Shown here: positions 1 to 10,893 of the stretch, piece by piece
Layout of the letters: the number at the start of each line of letters is the position of its first letter
Numbering within the stretch: the first letter of the stretch is position 1
Assembly (NCBI RefSeq): GCF_022458985.1
Contig: NC_061790.1
Span: 21,184,397-21,248,396 of the forward strand
Direction: 5' to 3'
Source of the DNA: Mugil cephalus
Lineage: Eukaryota > Chordata > Actinopteri > Mugiliformes > Mugilidae
DNA length: 64,000 nt
Position numbers and translations under genes: made by a program
Notes under the pieces: generated by a model
Databases searched by the model: none
The model's input: only the letters and a program-made list of their open reading frames with translations
Told to the model about the DNA's origin: nothing

Positions 1-174
1 AGGTGACTACCTGGCTAGTGTGCAATTTAGGACTTTACCAATTGAGCAGAGTTTGGAGATAAGATGTGTAGGACCACAACAAATGAATAATCTGATCTAA
101 TGGACAGACATAGTTAGACATTTCTGCAAACGTCTGTGCAAGAAAAGGGCAAAAGGTAAAGGGCAAAAAAGCCA

Positions 175-1063
175 CAATGCCGGCCCCATTGTGCCGAGGC
201 CAAGTGTCCCGGCACACCACCTCACGAGAGTGTTAATTCAGACATAGACTCAGTACTAGCTACGGAAACTTTCAGGCGGAAGTGAATCACATCGCTTCGT
301 GAGGACATAGGGTGTATTATCAAGTTGGAGATCAGAGAGGTGCTGGAGAAAGAGATGGCAGGGTTTCGAGAAGACATATAGACAGAAAAAACTGAACTGC
401 AATTCTGCCAGAGCTCAGTTGCTTAAGAGCTAGCTTCACTAAAAGACGTAACGTCCGAAATGGGGAAGAGTCTGTCTTCCTGTACAGACGACATCGTCAT
501 GTTACAACGACAGGTCAAACAACTGCAAACGCTGTCGGAGTCATTACAAAATAAATGCGAAGACTTGGAAGCGAGAGAAAAGAGGAATAATATCAGGATT
601 GTGGGAGCTCCAGAGAGCCAGAGCAGCTCCACCACGGTGGTTCCAGCACTTCTACAGAAGGCGTTTGACCTAGTGGAGGCCCTGGTGCTGAACAGATCCC
701 ACCACTCACTACAACCGGCGCCAAGACAGGGAGGCCAACCGCGCGCCATTGTGGCTCGCCAACACTACTTCCAAGACTGTGCCAACATCCCTCACCTGGC
801 CAGGGCGAAACAGCAGATCAAGGTGGATGGGATGACCATCTCTGTCTACCCAGATTATACTGTGCGGTGGCCAGAGCGTGAGAAGGATACAACACGGTCA
901 GAAAACAACTCCAAGGGCTGGAAGGAGTCAGATGCGGTATCCTCTATCCAGCTCGCCTCAGGATGACCCACAACAACCAGGAGCAGATTTTCTCCACACC
1001 AGAAGAAGCACAGGTTTACATCTCACGGAACATCTCCACACAAGGGATTTCTCGCAGTGAGTG
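175..1063 (+). pseudogene. LINE ORF1 relic (L1-type RNA-binding protein)
   Basis: The longest open piece is 460-966. It begins with a heptad-rich coiled coil (LQRQVKQLQTLSESLQNKCE), followed by the EKRNNIRIVG motif typical of the L1 ORF1 RNA-recognition domain. The frame is open upstream except for in-frame stops near 379 and 424. Downstream it continues in a different frame after about 900, through LYPARLRMTH to a stop near 1063. At least one frameshift therefore separates the RNA-binding domain from the C-terminal domain. In L1 elements ORF1p coats the LINE RNA and acts as a nucleic-acid chaperone; this copy cannot make the complete protein. Confidence 0.75.
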
Positions 1064-1680
1064 ACAGCTATGATCAGGAAGATACCATGAAGTTGCAGCT
1101 ATTAAGAGACATTTATTGGAGAGTTACAGGTATTGTTTTCAGCCAGCTGATAAGCTAAATTTCTTCTAGGATTTAGAGTTCTGCTCTCGGCTTTGCTATT
1201 ATATTTCATTCCCTCCAAACCATGCCGTCAAGTTGGTTATTGTTACCAGTCCCTTAACATTATTACTTTTACCAGACCACCCATATGCGATCCATCTACT
1301 TGTTTATTTATTTTGCTTCCCTTTTCTGTTTACTAATGTAAGTCTTTTATTATTACAATTGTTTGCTCATTTGCTCATTCATAATATTGTTTGAGTGCTA
1401 TAACCACTGTGGCTCTGTTCTGGGGTTCTTCGTGGATTGTTTAGTGTTAACCTAGTATACTTATGTGGGGACTCAACCTAGAGTTAGGAGAGGCTAGAGC
1501 CACCTGTATGTTAGATCAGGTCGGCACAGGGTTTCAAGGCCTTTTTATTATTTCTGTTTGTATGTTTTTGTTTAATGACAAACAGTCATGTATTTTTCCT
1601 AAAGTTTGTTAGCCTATTGGGGACATGCATATTACTCAAGGTAGTCCAGCTGGCCGCACATTCATACTTTTGCACGATAT

Positions 1681-4556
1681 ATGAAGATAACAACAACAAA
1701 CACTCAGGGCTTAGGCTCAATAAGATTCGTTACTTGGAATATTAAAGGGATCCAGCATCCCATTAAACGTAATAGGGTTATCACGCGCCTTAAATCATTA
1801 GGTTCAGACATCATGTACCTCCAAGAGACCCACCTCCTGAATGATGAACATAATAAATTGAAGAAATGTTGGATTGGGCAGATATTTCACTCAGAATATG
1901 GGGTCAGATCCAGGGGGGCTGCAGTACTGATTAGGAAAGGTGTTCATTATAGTAACTGGAAAGCTGTATGGCAACTTGGTGGCACTTGGAAATCTCTACG
2001 GCTCCAACTGGGATAACCCTCAGTTTTTTTTCCTAGTCTCATAGGAAAACTCCCAGACCTTAATTCGCACCTGTTGATATTAGGGGGAGACTTCAACTGC
2101 ACGTTACAGCCAGTCTTAGACAAATCTAATCCTAAACAAAGCAGAAATATATCCAAATCAAGTTCATTAATTCTGTCTTTCATGCAATCGTATAGACTAT
2201 ATGACCCTTGGAGACACACCAACCCCTCTGCCAGACAGTTTTCTTTTTTCTCACCTGTCCACCTTTCATATACAAGAATTGACTTGCAAATATCACTCCA
2301 TAATGATCTCTGATCATTGCCCCGTCCAGTTGGACATGTCATTTCCAAACAGCTCTATACTCCAACGCTCATGGCAACTTGACCCACTATTACTAACACA
2401 GTCATCATTTGAAAAATGTATCTCTGACCAAATAGACTTTTTTCTTTTGATGAACACTACACCGGAAATGCCATATGCTACCATATGGGAGTCACTTAAG
2501 GCATATCTCAGGGGTCAGATTATCTCATATGCTACTCACAAGAAAAGGGAACGAAATAAACGCATCAGGGAGCTGAACCAACAAATACTGAATACAGACA
2601 ACCAACAGGCCAATAACTCTATTCCTGAACTTTTTAAGGAACAATTATTGCTGCAGACGGAATTCGATAACCTTTCCACTAGACAGACGGAACGGATGAT
2701 GCTTAAAACGAGACAGACGTACTATGAGCATGGTGAGAGGGCAGGGAAGTTACTATGTCACCAACTTAAACAAACAGCGGTGCAAAACGCAATCCTAGAA
2801 ATCCGGGTCTCATCAGACTTTATTTCCTCACACCCACAAACAATAAATGATTGCTTTAAGGCAGACTATACTGAACTTTATAAATCACAGGCCTCTGCAA
2901 ATTCAGGACTTCTTGGAGGGCATAACTTTACAGCAAGTTGCCACAGAGGACAAAGACATGCTCAACGGCCCCGTAGCAGCTGAGGAGATAACACAAGCAA
3001 TAAGATCCATGTAAACCGGAAAGACCCCAGGTCCTGATGGATTTCCTATAGAGTTTTACAAGGCATTTATATCCAAGTTGCCACCTTTTCTATGCTTATT
3101 GTTTCAGGAAATCACTTCAGATGGGAATTTACCTTTCACCATGACACAGGCTACTATATTGGTCTTATTGAAGAAGGGTAGGGATCCATTAGACTGTGGT
3201 TCTTATCGCCCAATCAGCCTGTTGTGCTGTGATTACAAGATTCTCACAAAAGTTCTATCATGGCGCTTAGAAACAGTGATACCAAAACTTATTGACCCTG
3301 ATCAAACAGGTGGAGGCAGTCGTTCTTTAATATGAAGCGTCTGTTCAACGTACTTTCCTTCCCACTCTGCCCGGCAGGCGGAGGTTTTGCTCTCACTTGA
3401 TGCAGAAAAGGGAATTATACACATCACCAACGGCCTCAGTACACACAAACTCCATTAGATCAGATTATTTTAGGCTACATAGAGGTACACGACAAGGATG
3501 TTGCCTCTCACCATTTCTATTTGATCTAGCCATTGAAACGCTGGCTACATTCTTAAGAATGCAACAGTGCATTACAGGTATTACCAGAAACCAAACAGTA
3601 GATAAAGTGTCACTATATGCAGATGATCTATTACAGTGCTACCCAATTCCGTTCCTCGGGGGCCACTGCCCTGCATGTTTTCGATGTTTCCCTCCTCCAT
3701 CACACCTGATTCAAATGATTAGCTCGTCATCAAGTTCTGCAGTGGCCTGATAAGGAGCCGTTCATTTGAATTAGGTGAGAATCAGTGGCCCCCAAGGACC
3801 AGAAATGGGCAGCACTGATCTATTACTATACATATCAAACCCAATGGAATCAATCCCCAAACATATACGCAGTTAGAACAGTTTGAAAGACTATTAGGCT
3901 ACAACCTTACCCTATCAAAGAGTTTGCTTTTCCTCATTAATCAACTAGCGAAATCCACGGATTTCAGCAGTGTCCCATTCAAATTATAACAACAGGCCTT
4001 CATCTACTTGGGTATAAATGTTACGCAATCATATAACGACCTCTATGATCACAACTTTAAAGCTTTGTTAGAACACACTAAGCTGGACTTCCTTAAATGG
4101 TCAGCTCTCCCCATCACGTTAGCGGGCAGAGTTAACACAATCAAAATGACAATGACTACCGAGCTTCTGATTCCGGTTCTACTAACTAAGTTGTGGTTTA
4201 AACAATTGAACAGTCATATTGCTGGTTTCGTCTGGGGCACCTCCTCCCCAAGGATTAAAAGAAGAACATTGGAGATCCCTAAAAGTGCAGGGGGACTGGG
4301 CCTGCCTAACTTTCTGTTTTATTACTGGGCAACAAATAACACCAGGCTGAATTACTGGATCTCGATGCATGAAAGCAAGGCTGGACTAATGTGGGCTATA
4401 ATGGAACTTGAATCTAATTCACTTCTTTCACTAGTCTGTATCCTAAGTAGCCCGCTGACGATTAATTTAAATCTTCAAAACTTGGGACCAGTTATTAAAA
4501 ACTCCTTCAGCAGTTATATACAGACAGAGAGACAGAAAGAAAGAGATTGGATATGA
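1681..4556 (+). pseudogene. LINE ORF2 relic (endonuclease and reverse transcriptase)
   Basis: The endonuclease domain starts near 1681 and shows FVTWNIKG, YLQETHL, GGDFNC (2078-2100) and SDHCPVQLD (about 2310-2335), spread over three frames. The reverse transcriptase follows with GKTPGPDGFPIEFYK (about 3019-3062), YRPISLL, RQGCCLSPFLFDLAIE (about 3490-3537) and the catalytic YADD box (about 3617-3628). A hAT MITE begins right after that box. The 4008-4556 piece (LPITLAGRVNTIKM, then GGLGLPNF) is the post-RT region of L1-type ORF2. Family proteins nick target DNA and prime reverse transcription. Stops (for example near 2014, 2311, 3013 and 3334), frameshifts and the insertion make it inactive. 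Confidence 0.85.
3634..3817. mobile_element. hAT-type MITE inserted in LINE RT
   Basis: A 184-bp non-autonomous element. The ends are CAGTGCTACCCAATTCC and, read on the other strand, CAGTGCTGCCCATTTC; similarity continues inward for about 35 bp (GGGGGCCACTG on both sides). It is flanked by exact 8-bp direct repeats ATCTATTA at 3626-3633 and 3818-3825. An 8-bp duplication and CAG..CTG ends are hallmarks of hAT transposons. Internal sequence (CACCTGATTCAAATGA and its inverted partner) is also palindromic. It has no coding capacity. Confidence 0.9.
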
Positions 4557-4660
4557 TGGCACAGTTGATCAGGTCAACTCATCTAGTTTATTCTGTCTAG
4601 CATTTTAGGGGTGGATCTATTTCAGCAATCAATAGGGCAGAGACAATCTGCCCAGCACTT

Positions 4661-6389
4661 CTCCTGAAGTTCAGAGGGAATCTCAGGCCTTGCTCCAGGC
4701 AGCTCAGGCAACACTGATGACAGCACTAGCAGCTGATCGCAGGAACACACCACCGGACACAACGGCTGCTCCACAGAATGCCACACAACACAGCCAAAAA
4801 CAAATAGTCCAGAAAAAACTAACTAAAAACAGCACAAAAAGACAAAAATGAACATTTTTGTCTGACTTGGGGGTGGGGGGGGGGGTGGGGGGCAGTCTTA
4901 TGGCACAACAACACATGCTGTCATAAGTGTTCTGTATGAGACAGCTTCAAGCAGCTGGGGCCACCACTCACTCACACACCTGTTACACACTACCAACAGA
5001 CTAATACATCCCTTATGGACACACGTCTCCTCCTGAAAACAGCAGAGAAAACAACTACTTATATTCAATCTGATTCAGTTTGAGGAGACACACTCCATGA
5101 CACATAAGAGGCTAAAAACAACAAATGAGAGAGTCATTAGAGAGTATGAGGAAAAGAAAGGGAAAATGAGAGAGATGAAAAGTTATAGCAGTTTCCATTC
5201 TAGGCTATGGACACAACATGCAGCTCTTTGAAACAGCCAAAGCTATTGTTAACCATGGTTTGAGTTTGGCCTGCCAGTAGATTCCAACAGCTGGATTCAA
5301 TTTAGGACTTTCTTAAAGGGGGCAGGCCTTGTTCACACTGCACGTCTCAGTTCTTAACACACATACGATTATGAATGGAAGAAAAAAAAATGAAGATCAC
5401 ACACTATATTAAAGGTTGTCCAGGTATTTGAGTTTTGTCTGTATCGTAGGGAAAATGTCACCACAGCACCACAGTAGCAAATATCTGACTTATCTGAGTT
5501 AAGTTAGTCATAGCGAACAATATCAAGTAGAACTGACACTTTTCGCCTAATGGACAACACACCCCTTTAGAAATTCTTATGGACACATTCCTGTGGGAAA
5601 AGCAACCACACAAAGTAATATGAAACATCTTAAAATGATGACTCTTTCATGCATGACACTATAATTAAATAACCCAGACCTTAACGCTTTGCTGGTAGAA
5701 TAACAGTGCAGTTTTTTCATGTGAGATTTTAGGAAATATTTTAGGTATGTGCAACATTAATGTTACATGAGATTCAGAATCATGGTGATTTATAATGATA
5801 TAGTGTCGACAAAGCATACTCCGTTTTGGGTCATCCTTGCCCTTCACAAAGCAGCTAATGTCATGTTGTCTGAGAAATAACGAATCCATCAATGTTGCAC
5901 AACGGGCGCACATAGAGCGCTTCCGACATAAGATCTGACCAGCACCAGACTCATGTTAGTCAGATGGTGCATGCAACTTGATCTAGGAAGGCCGTCACCT
6001 TTAGCTTTCAAATGGGTCTCCTCATTGCACCTCTGATATGTCATTTTGGTAGCTTACACGTATTACACGTATGAGACGACGATACAATCCTGGGGATTCG
6101 CCTGCCATTTCCTAGCTGACAAAAGCACACAAAGCTGGTGTGTGTGTACGCTCAGCAATCAAAATGGGATAGATGCCAACTATCACCACAGCTCGAAGAT
6201 AATCCGTCTTATGTAGTGTGGGAGTAGTGGGCGAGTATGAGCGAGGTCCATTCCAAACCCCATGAACGTCGACCAACGCAGCACAATTTCAGTGGAATAC
6301 TGAACGAGCTTGACAATATTCACCCTCAAATAAGATTAAAACGGAATCTGCGTGCGAACACTAGGTATCCACAGACGATAGCCATGATA
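4661..6389. other. Unassigned intergenic DNA
   Basis: No gene or classifiable repeat was recognised. A G-rich tract lies at 4867-4893. Short open frames here have no family hallmarks. Confidence 0.5.
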
Positions 6390-6980
6390 TATCAGATCAG
6401 CACGTTTTGCTACCATTGTCCTGGTCGTAGTTTTGTGGCGCTCGGACCGCGGTGCTTTAACTCCTGACTTCCTATCATGTTACCGCTCACTTCTCCTGCT
6501 ATTTCATACCGAGGACTCATGGGGATTCTTACCTCATGGTGAAAGTGTTGTCGGGCCAGATATGCCAGGGACGCCTTTGGGTATCGACGACGAGCGAGTT
6601 GCTTAGTAATTTTCAGAAAAGTTCAAACAGCAATACTGCGATGCGGCGATACGGGCGACCAGATGAATGGAACTCCAGCGGGGGGAGAGGTTTCACAGTT
6701 TGCAGGTTATCCGGTAAAGGTACAAAAAAACGAAAAGAAAAAAAAAGAAAATGAGGACTAAAAACGAAATAGTCGACTTCTACATGATCTTGAGCATCGC
6801 GGCTCCGCTGAAGGTGACGAATCACTGGGGAAGAAAGGATAAAAAAAAAAAATAAAAAAAAAAATCGGCATTGTTTCTCCGAGGGGGCGGGGGCGGGGTT
6901 GCCGCTGCCTACTGGCTGCTGACTGCTATTCGTGCTACGTTTAATGTCTCTCTGTAAGCTCCTAGTTTGCATAACGCAGA
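6390..6980. promoter_or_regulatory. CpG-rich, GC-box-bearing stretch, possible promoter
   Basis: CpG density rises here compared with the AT-rich surroundings, for example around 6440-6460 and 6560-6680. Tandem GC boxes (GGGGGCGGGGGCGGGG) sit near 6883-6898. No exon can be attached on either strand, so this may be an orphan or distal promoter, a decayed CpG island or a repeat fragment. Inference only. Confidence 0.3.
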
Positions 6981-7429
6981 CGTTCTAGAACTGAAAAACA
7001 ACATTTAATTTACTACTGCACGTTGCCCCTGACAACTGCCTTGGATATCATGCTGTTTGAGATATTGAGCTGGGGTCAGTAGATTACTCTGTTCCATATT
7101 GTTTTTTGTTTTGTTTTTTAAATTGTTTTAGTTAATGTGACCTACAAATCAGCTGCAACCATATATACAGAAGGAATCAGGTGTTTGTAAGATTAATGCG
7201 CCTTCCACAAAAAAATAAATAAATAAATAAATAAAAATGGTTAATGACCGAGAATGCATGTGACATTTTGCAAATTTGATGTAAGCACATAGGTCATGAA
7301 AACCTTTTTGCCAAGACACGTGGACGGAATAAAATCATCCCCACAAATAAGAGCTGGTGCTAGACACACGACCAAGACAGGCGGGAGCTGACGTTCAGGC
7401 GACGAGCTGCCTACTGACATCAGCATTTA
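6981..7429. other. Unassigned AT-rich DNA
   Basis: It holds an AAAT-type simple repeat near 7208-7235. No gene was recognised. Confidence 0.45.
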
Positions 7430-8666
7430 CAGCAGGGTGTGGGTGCCTGTTTATCAAGCCTCCATGGGGCCCTAAGCAAAATTTCATTTTGGGGCCCCCT
7501 ATTTCTGCCAGTAATATTGTTGATTGTGCACACACCTACTATAAATATATTGCAGCTCTGGTTATCTTATTGTCAGTCTGACATGTTTTTACACAGGTAT
7601 GTGTTACATGCTGAGATTATGCTGTTGTCTCAGGTGTAATGAAGTTTATTTTTATCGCAACACGACAGCAAGGACAGTCAAAACTACTCTGAAACAAACA
7701 AAAGTTTTGGTTTATTACTTTTGTTTTCAAAAAGCTTCAACAGCAATGTGCAAAAATAATCCAGAGTGAAAGAACAAAAAGTGCAACAACAAACAAAATC
7801 ACTTAGATATATAAAAATAATAACAAACTCAACTGTACAAAACAGACAGAATAAATAAAAACTATCAAGCAAATACTTAAATAATCACAAAAATCAACAG
7901 ACACCTGAAACAAGGTAACAAAAATGGTAAATGGTAAAAATAAATAAATAAAATAAACTACCTTAATCCACACATTTTACTTTTTTTAATGTGACTCCGT
8001 TCTTCCTCAACACACCACTTACTTGTTAAAACCTGTGCTTCCTGGGGCAAAGTCATTTATGACATCACTGTAAGAAATCTGATGGCCAACTTTGTTGTTA
8101 AAACTGATCACTGCCAGTCCACTCAGTCTTTCTTGTGCCTTGGAAGATCTTAAGTAGTTCTTTATTAATTTGAGTTTAGAAAAGCTCCACTCGCACTCTC
8201 CCTGTGAGTGTAAATGCAACAGTCACAGGGAGAGGCTATCCGTAGAGCTACCCATCAGTTACCATTACCAAAATGTACAAACAAATCTTCATCTTGGCGT
8301 TTTCTTCTTTTCTCTTCTTCTTTCTTCCTCTTTATTACCTATGCCCTGAAGGATATGTCCTTTTTTGTCACATTGTTTTGCCTTCAACTACCTGAACTAC
8401 CTGCCACAACATTGTTGGTGCAGCGGAGTTTTGACATTTAAAGAATGGTTAGGCCTACATCAGCAACAGCACTATGTTCACATAAAATTGTGTTTTGTAC
8501 AATAATGTAAATATAGTCGTTTAGAAACAATCACACAAACATGCAAAAATAAATAAACTAATTAAATTAATTAAATAAAATTATTTGTTAATTGCTCTTT
8601 AGGGCCCCCTAGTGGCCACGGGGACCTAAGCAGGCGCATAGTTCGCTTATGCCTGAGCCGGCTCTG
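7430..8666 (-). mobile_element. hAT transposon relic, internally deleted
   Basis: The left part (GCCTCCATGGGGCCCTAAGC from about 7459) matches the left end of the element at 44549, and rc-matches the end at 49408. The right end (CTGAGCCGGCTCTG, 8653-8666) resembles an inverted CAGAGC terminus. It encodes a hAT dimerisation-domain relic on the minus strand (8019-8219). About 1.2 kb long, it lacks most of a transposase. Flanks show no clear 8-bp duplication, so the copy is old or its left end is altered. Confidence 0.7.
8019..8219 (-). pseudogene. hAT transposase C-terminal (dimerisation) relic
   Basis: The minus-strand frame reads FSKLKLIKNYLRSSKAQERL followed by SGLAVISFNNK and a final DVINDFA. 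This is the pattern of the hAT C-terminal dimerisation domain found in teleost zinc-finger-MYM-like/hAT transposases (FSKLKLIKNYLRS then RLSGLA). The upstream catalytic part is absent between here and the right end of the element, so this is a remnant of an internally deleted transposon. Confidence 0.75.
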
Positions 8667-10314
8667 ATATTTATAAGTGACTGAGAGGTGGTGGAAGTTT
8701 GTGCTGATGTGGAAAATGTCCTGAGCCTTGATGTTTGCAGATTTGAATTTCATCACTGAAGACACAGTGAGAACTACCGTGCATTTCTGTTTTAAGTATG
8801 CATTTCTTGCCCATATGTCATCTGTGTGTATGGGTGTCCATCATTTATAAATGTCGACATCAATGAAATGACACAGCAGCAGGTGAAGCCAGGACTATAA
8901 GCCACTTTTCAAGTGAAAAACATCTTCTTTATTCAGTTTAACATGATAATGCATAATAATCAGAATGTAATGCAAAAAGCATCACAATTAAGAGAACTGC
9001 ACAAATCTGGCCTGTTGGGCCTTTAAAGCTCAAGTGATCGCTAAGACTGGCCTGTTTGACACACAAACTTACAGTTTATATATAAAAAGGCTGGCTATCC
9101 CTGCTGTCTGTCTGATGTCCTGAAACAGGACCAGGAAAGGGCTTTCTCAGAAATAAAAGGCAAAGGTCAAATTATGAGCTCTTCTCCTTTCATGCAGGTA
9201 AACTTTGAATTAAAAGTTCCCCTCTGTGGAAAGAGCAAAGTGGTTTTACGAAAACAATGATAGCAAGTGTATGTTATAGTTTAGCTTCTATGATGCAGAT
9301 GTTTTGAGTTGGTTGTGCTGAAAAGCTCCATCATCTCGGTCATCACATTAATGTATCTATCTAATATAATGTTAGCCTGACTTCTCCCCATCTGCAAAGC
9401 ACGCATTAGTAATGCCAGCAAAATGTTTATTTGTTTTTGTTTGTTTTTTTTTTATTTTGGCATATGAGTGTACTAGATCATTTTGCTGTTTCTAAAATGG
9501 ATGCAAGTCACCCACCCGGAAGCTACAACTGACTCAGCTGATGATGAATGAGCTGTGAGCACACTATTCACTCATCAACTTGGTTATTGTGGCATCTAAC
9601 ACAATGAACCAACAAATGTCATTAGAGTTGAGGGAAATTAGGCTTACTCCCCTGTTACTCTCACTGCAAGCTGCAGAAAACAGAGCACCTGTCAAATGTT
9701 GTTGTGAAGTCTCTCAACATTACCTATATTTGGTAGGTCAATTTCATAGAATTTATCCCAAACCCATACCTATCTATACTGGACTTTTGTCTGCCATCTA
9801 GTGTATAAGTTGTGCAATCCTCTGACTAGTTAACTAGTATTTACCAGTCTTAAAAAAGTATCAACATAGTGTACAATTGAGTACTGTCCGTCTGTTATTT
9901 AAGAATTGATATTTTGTATTACGTTATAGTCCACAAAGTAACATTTACAGGTCTCTTCAGTCTTCGATTTGGATTATTTCAAAACAACAGCCCACTTTGG
10001 CCCCCTGCGATCACTCTGAAAAGCATGCAGTAGCTCTTTGAGATTTAGTTATTTAGTTTGCTGACTGGAAATCAAAATGGCTCATAGTATAGAAGCATGA
10101 CCAGGACGTTGTGTTGTTCACTTCATATTAATGACTGGGGAGCAAATTGTTTCTTACGTGAAACCTTGATGTACATTAAGATTTATGTAGGGTCTGCATC
10201 TTGACTTGTCTGATTGATTTAATTTCTACAAAATGCAGCAGCACATTTTGGGGACACCTGTCGTAATACATTTTAAATTTTCATTGAGGAGTTGACAAAA
10301 TAAAACACAATTGT
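8667..10314. other. Unassigned intergenic DNA upstream of srp9
   Basis: No gene, LINE or clear transposon end was recognised. Short open frames (for example 9580-9801) have no coding hallmarks. Confidence 0.5.

Positions 10315-10404
<90 letters not shown>
10315..10404. repeat. (TCTA)n microsatellite
   Basis: An uninterrupted run of about 22 tetranucleotide units (90 bp). Such perfect arrays are usually length-polymorphic. Confidence 0.97.
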
Positions 10405-10689
10405 AAATACGCTGCCCCCTATCAAAGTAGTGTTTGGAGTTGACTGATATGAATGACTGAATAAATATTTAAACTTAAATGGATGGGATTAGGATGGTAA
10501 ATTAGATGAATTTATGGCTACAGAGAAAAATATAAAGCAAGCAGAGCTGTTAGAAATAGGAATTACACATCATCAACTGATTAATACCCATCGTGGAGCA
10601 TTGTGAAACAGCAAAAACGGCATTTTTTTTTAATTTATTTTTTTTTTCTTATTTGCAAGGATTTCTAAGAAAAAAAGAGCAGCAATACT

Positions 10690-10893
10690 CATTTGTTCCG
10701 TTTAATCCGTCGCAAATGTAATAGTAGAAGAAGAAGTTGACCCGGAAAAGGTTTTCTCGTAACCTTCTCATCTCTTAATTCCGATTGGCTGCGATCACAG
10801 TGCTGCTGATGTGGTGTTCCGAAGTTAGCAATCCCCAACAGCTGATTCAAACACATTCTTTAGGTTGATAGAAACTTTGCTTTATTATAAATA
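10690..10893 (+). promoter_or_regulatory. Probable srp9 promoter and 5' UTR
   Basis: This lies directly upstream of the srp9 ATG. It carries an ETS-like ACCCGGAAAAG (about 10740-10750) and an inverted CCAAT box (CCGATTGGCT, 10781-10790), with no TATA box. That is the usual housekeeping-gene style. No transcription start can be fixed from sequence alone. Confidence 0.45.

Larger units (their letters stand above)
1..4660 (+). mobile_element. Degenerate L1-clade LINE
   Basis: A non-LTR retrotransposon running into the window from the left. Going 5' to 3' there is an ORF1-like coiled-coil region, an untranslated stretch (about 1064-1680), an apurinic endonuclease domain, a reverse transcriptase domain and a C-terminal region, in the order usual for L1 elements. 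All reading frames carry stops and frameshifts, so this is a dead copy. The right edge is uncertain: recognisable coding ends at 4556 and no poly-A tail or target duplication is visible. The copy is also interrupted by a small hAT element at 3634-3817. Confidence 0.85.

Noticed and set aside
5665..5913. 82-codon minus-strand ORF
   Set aside because: No similarity recognised and no supporting splice or promoter context.
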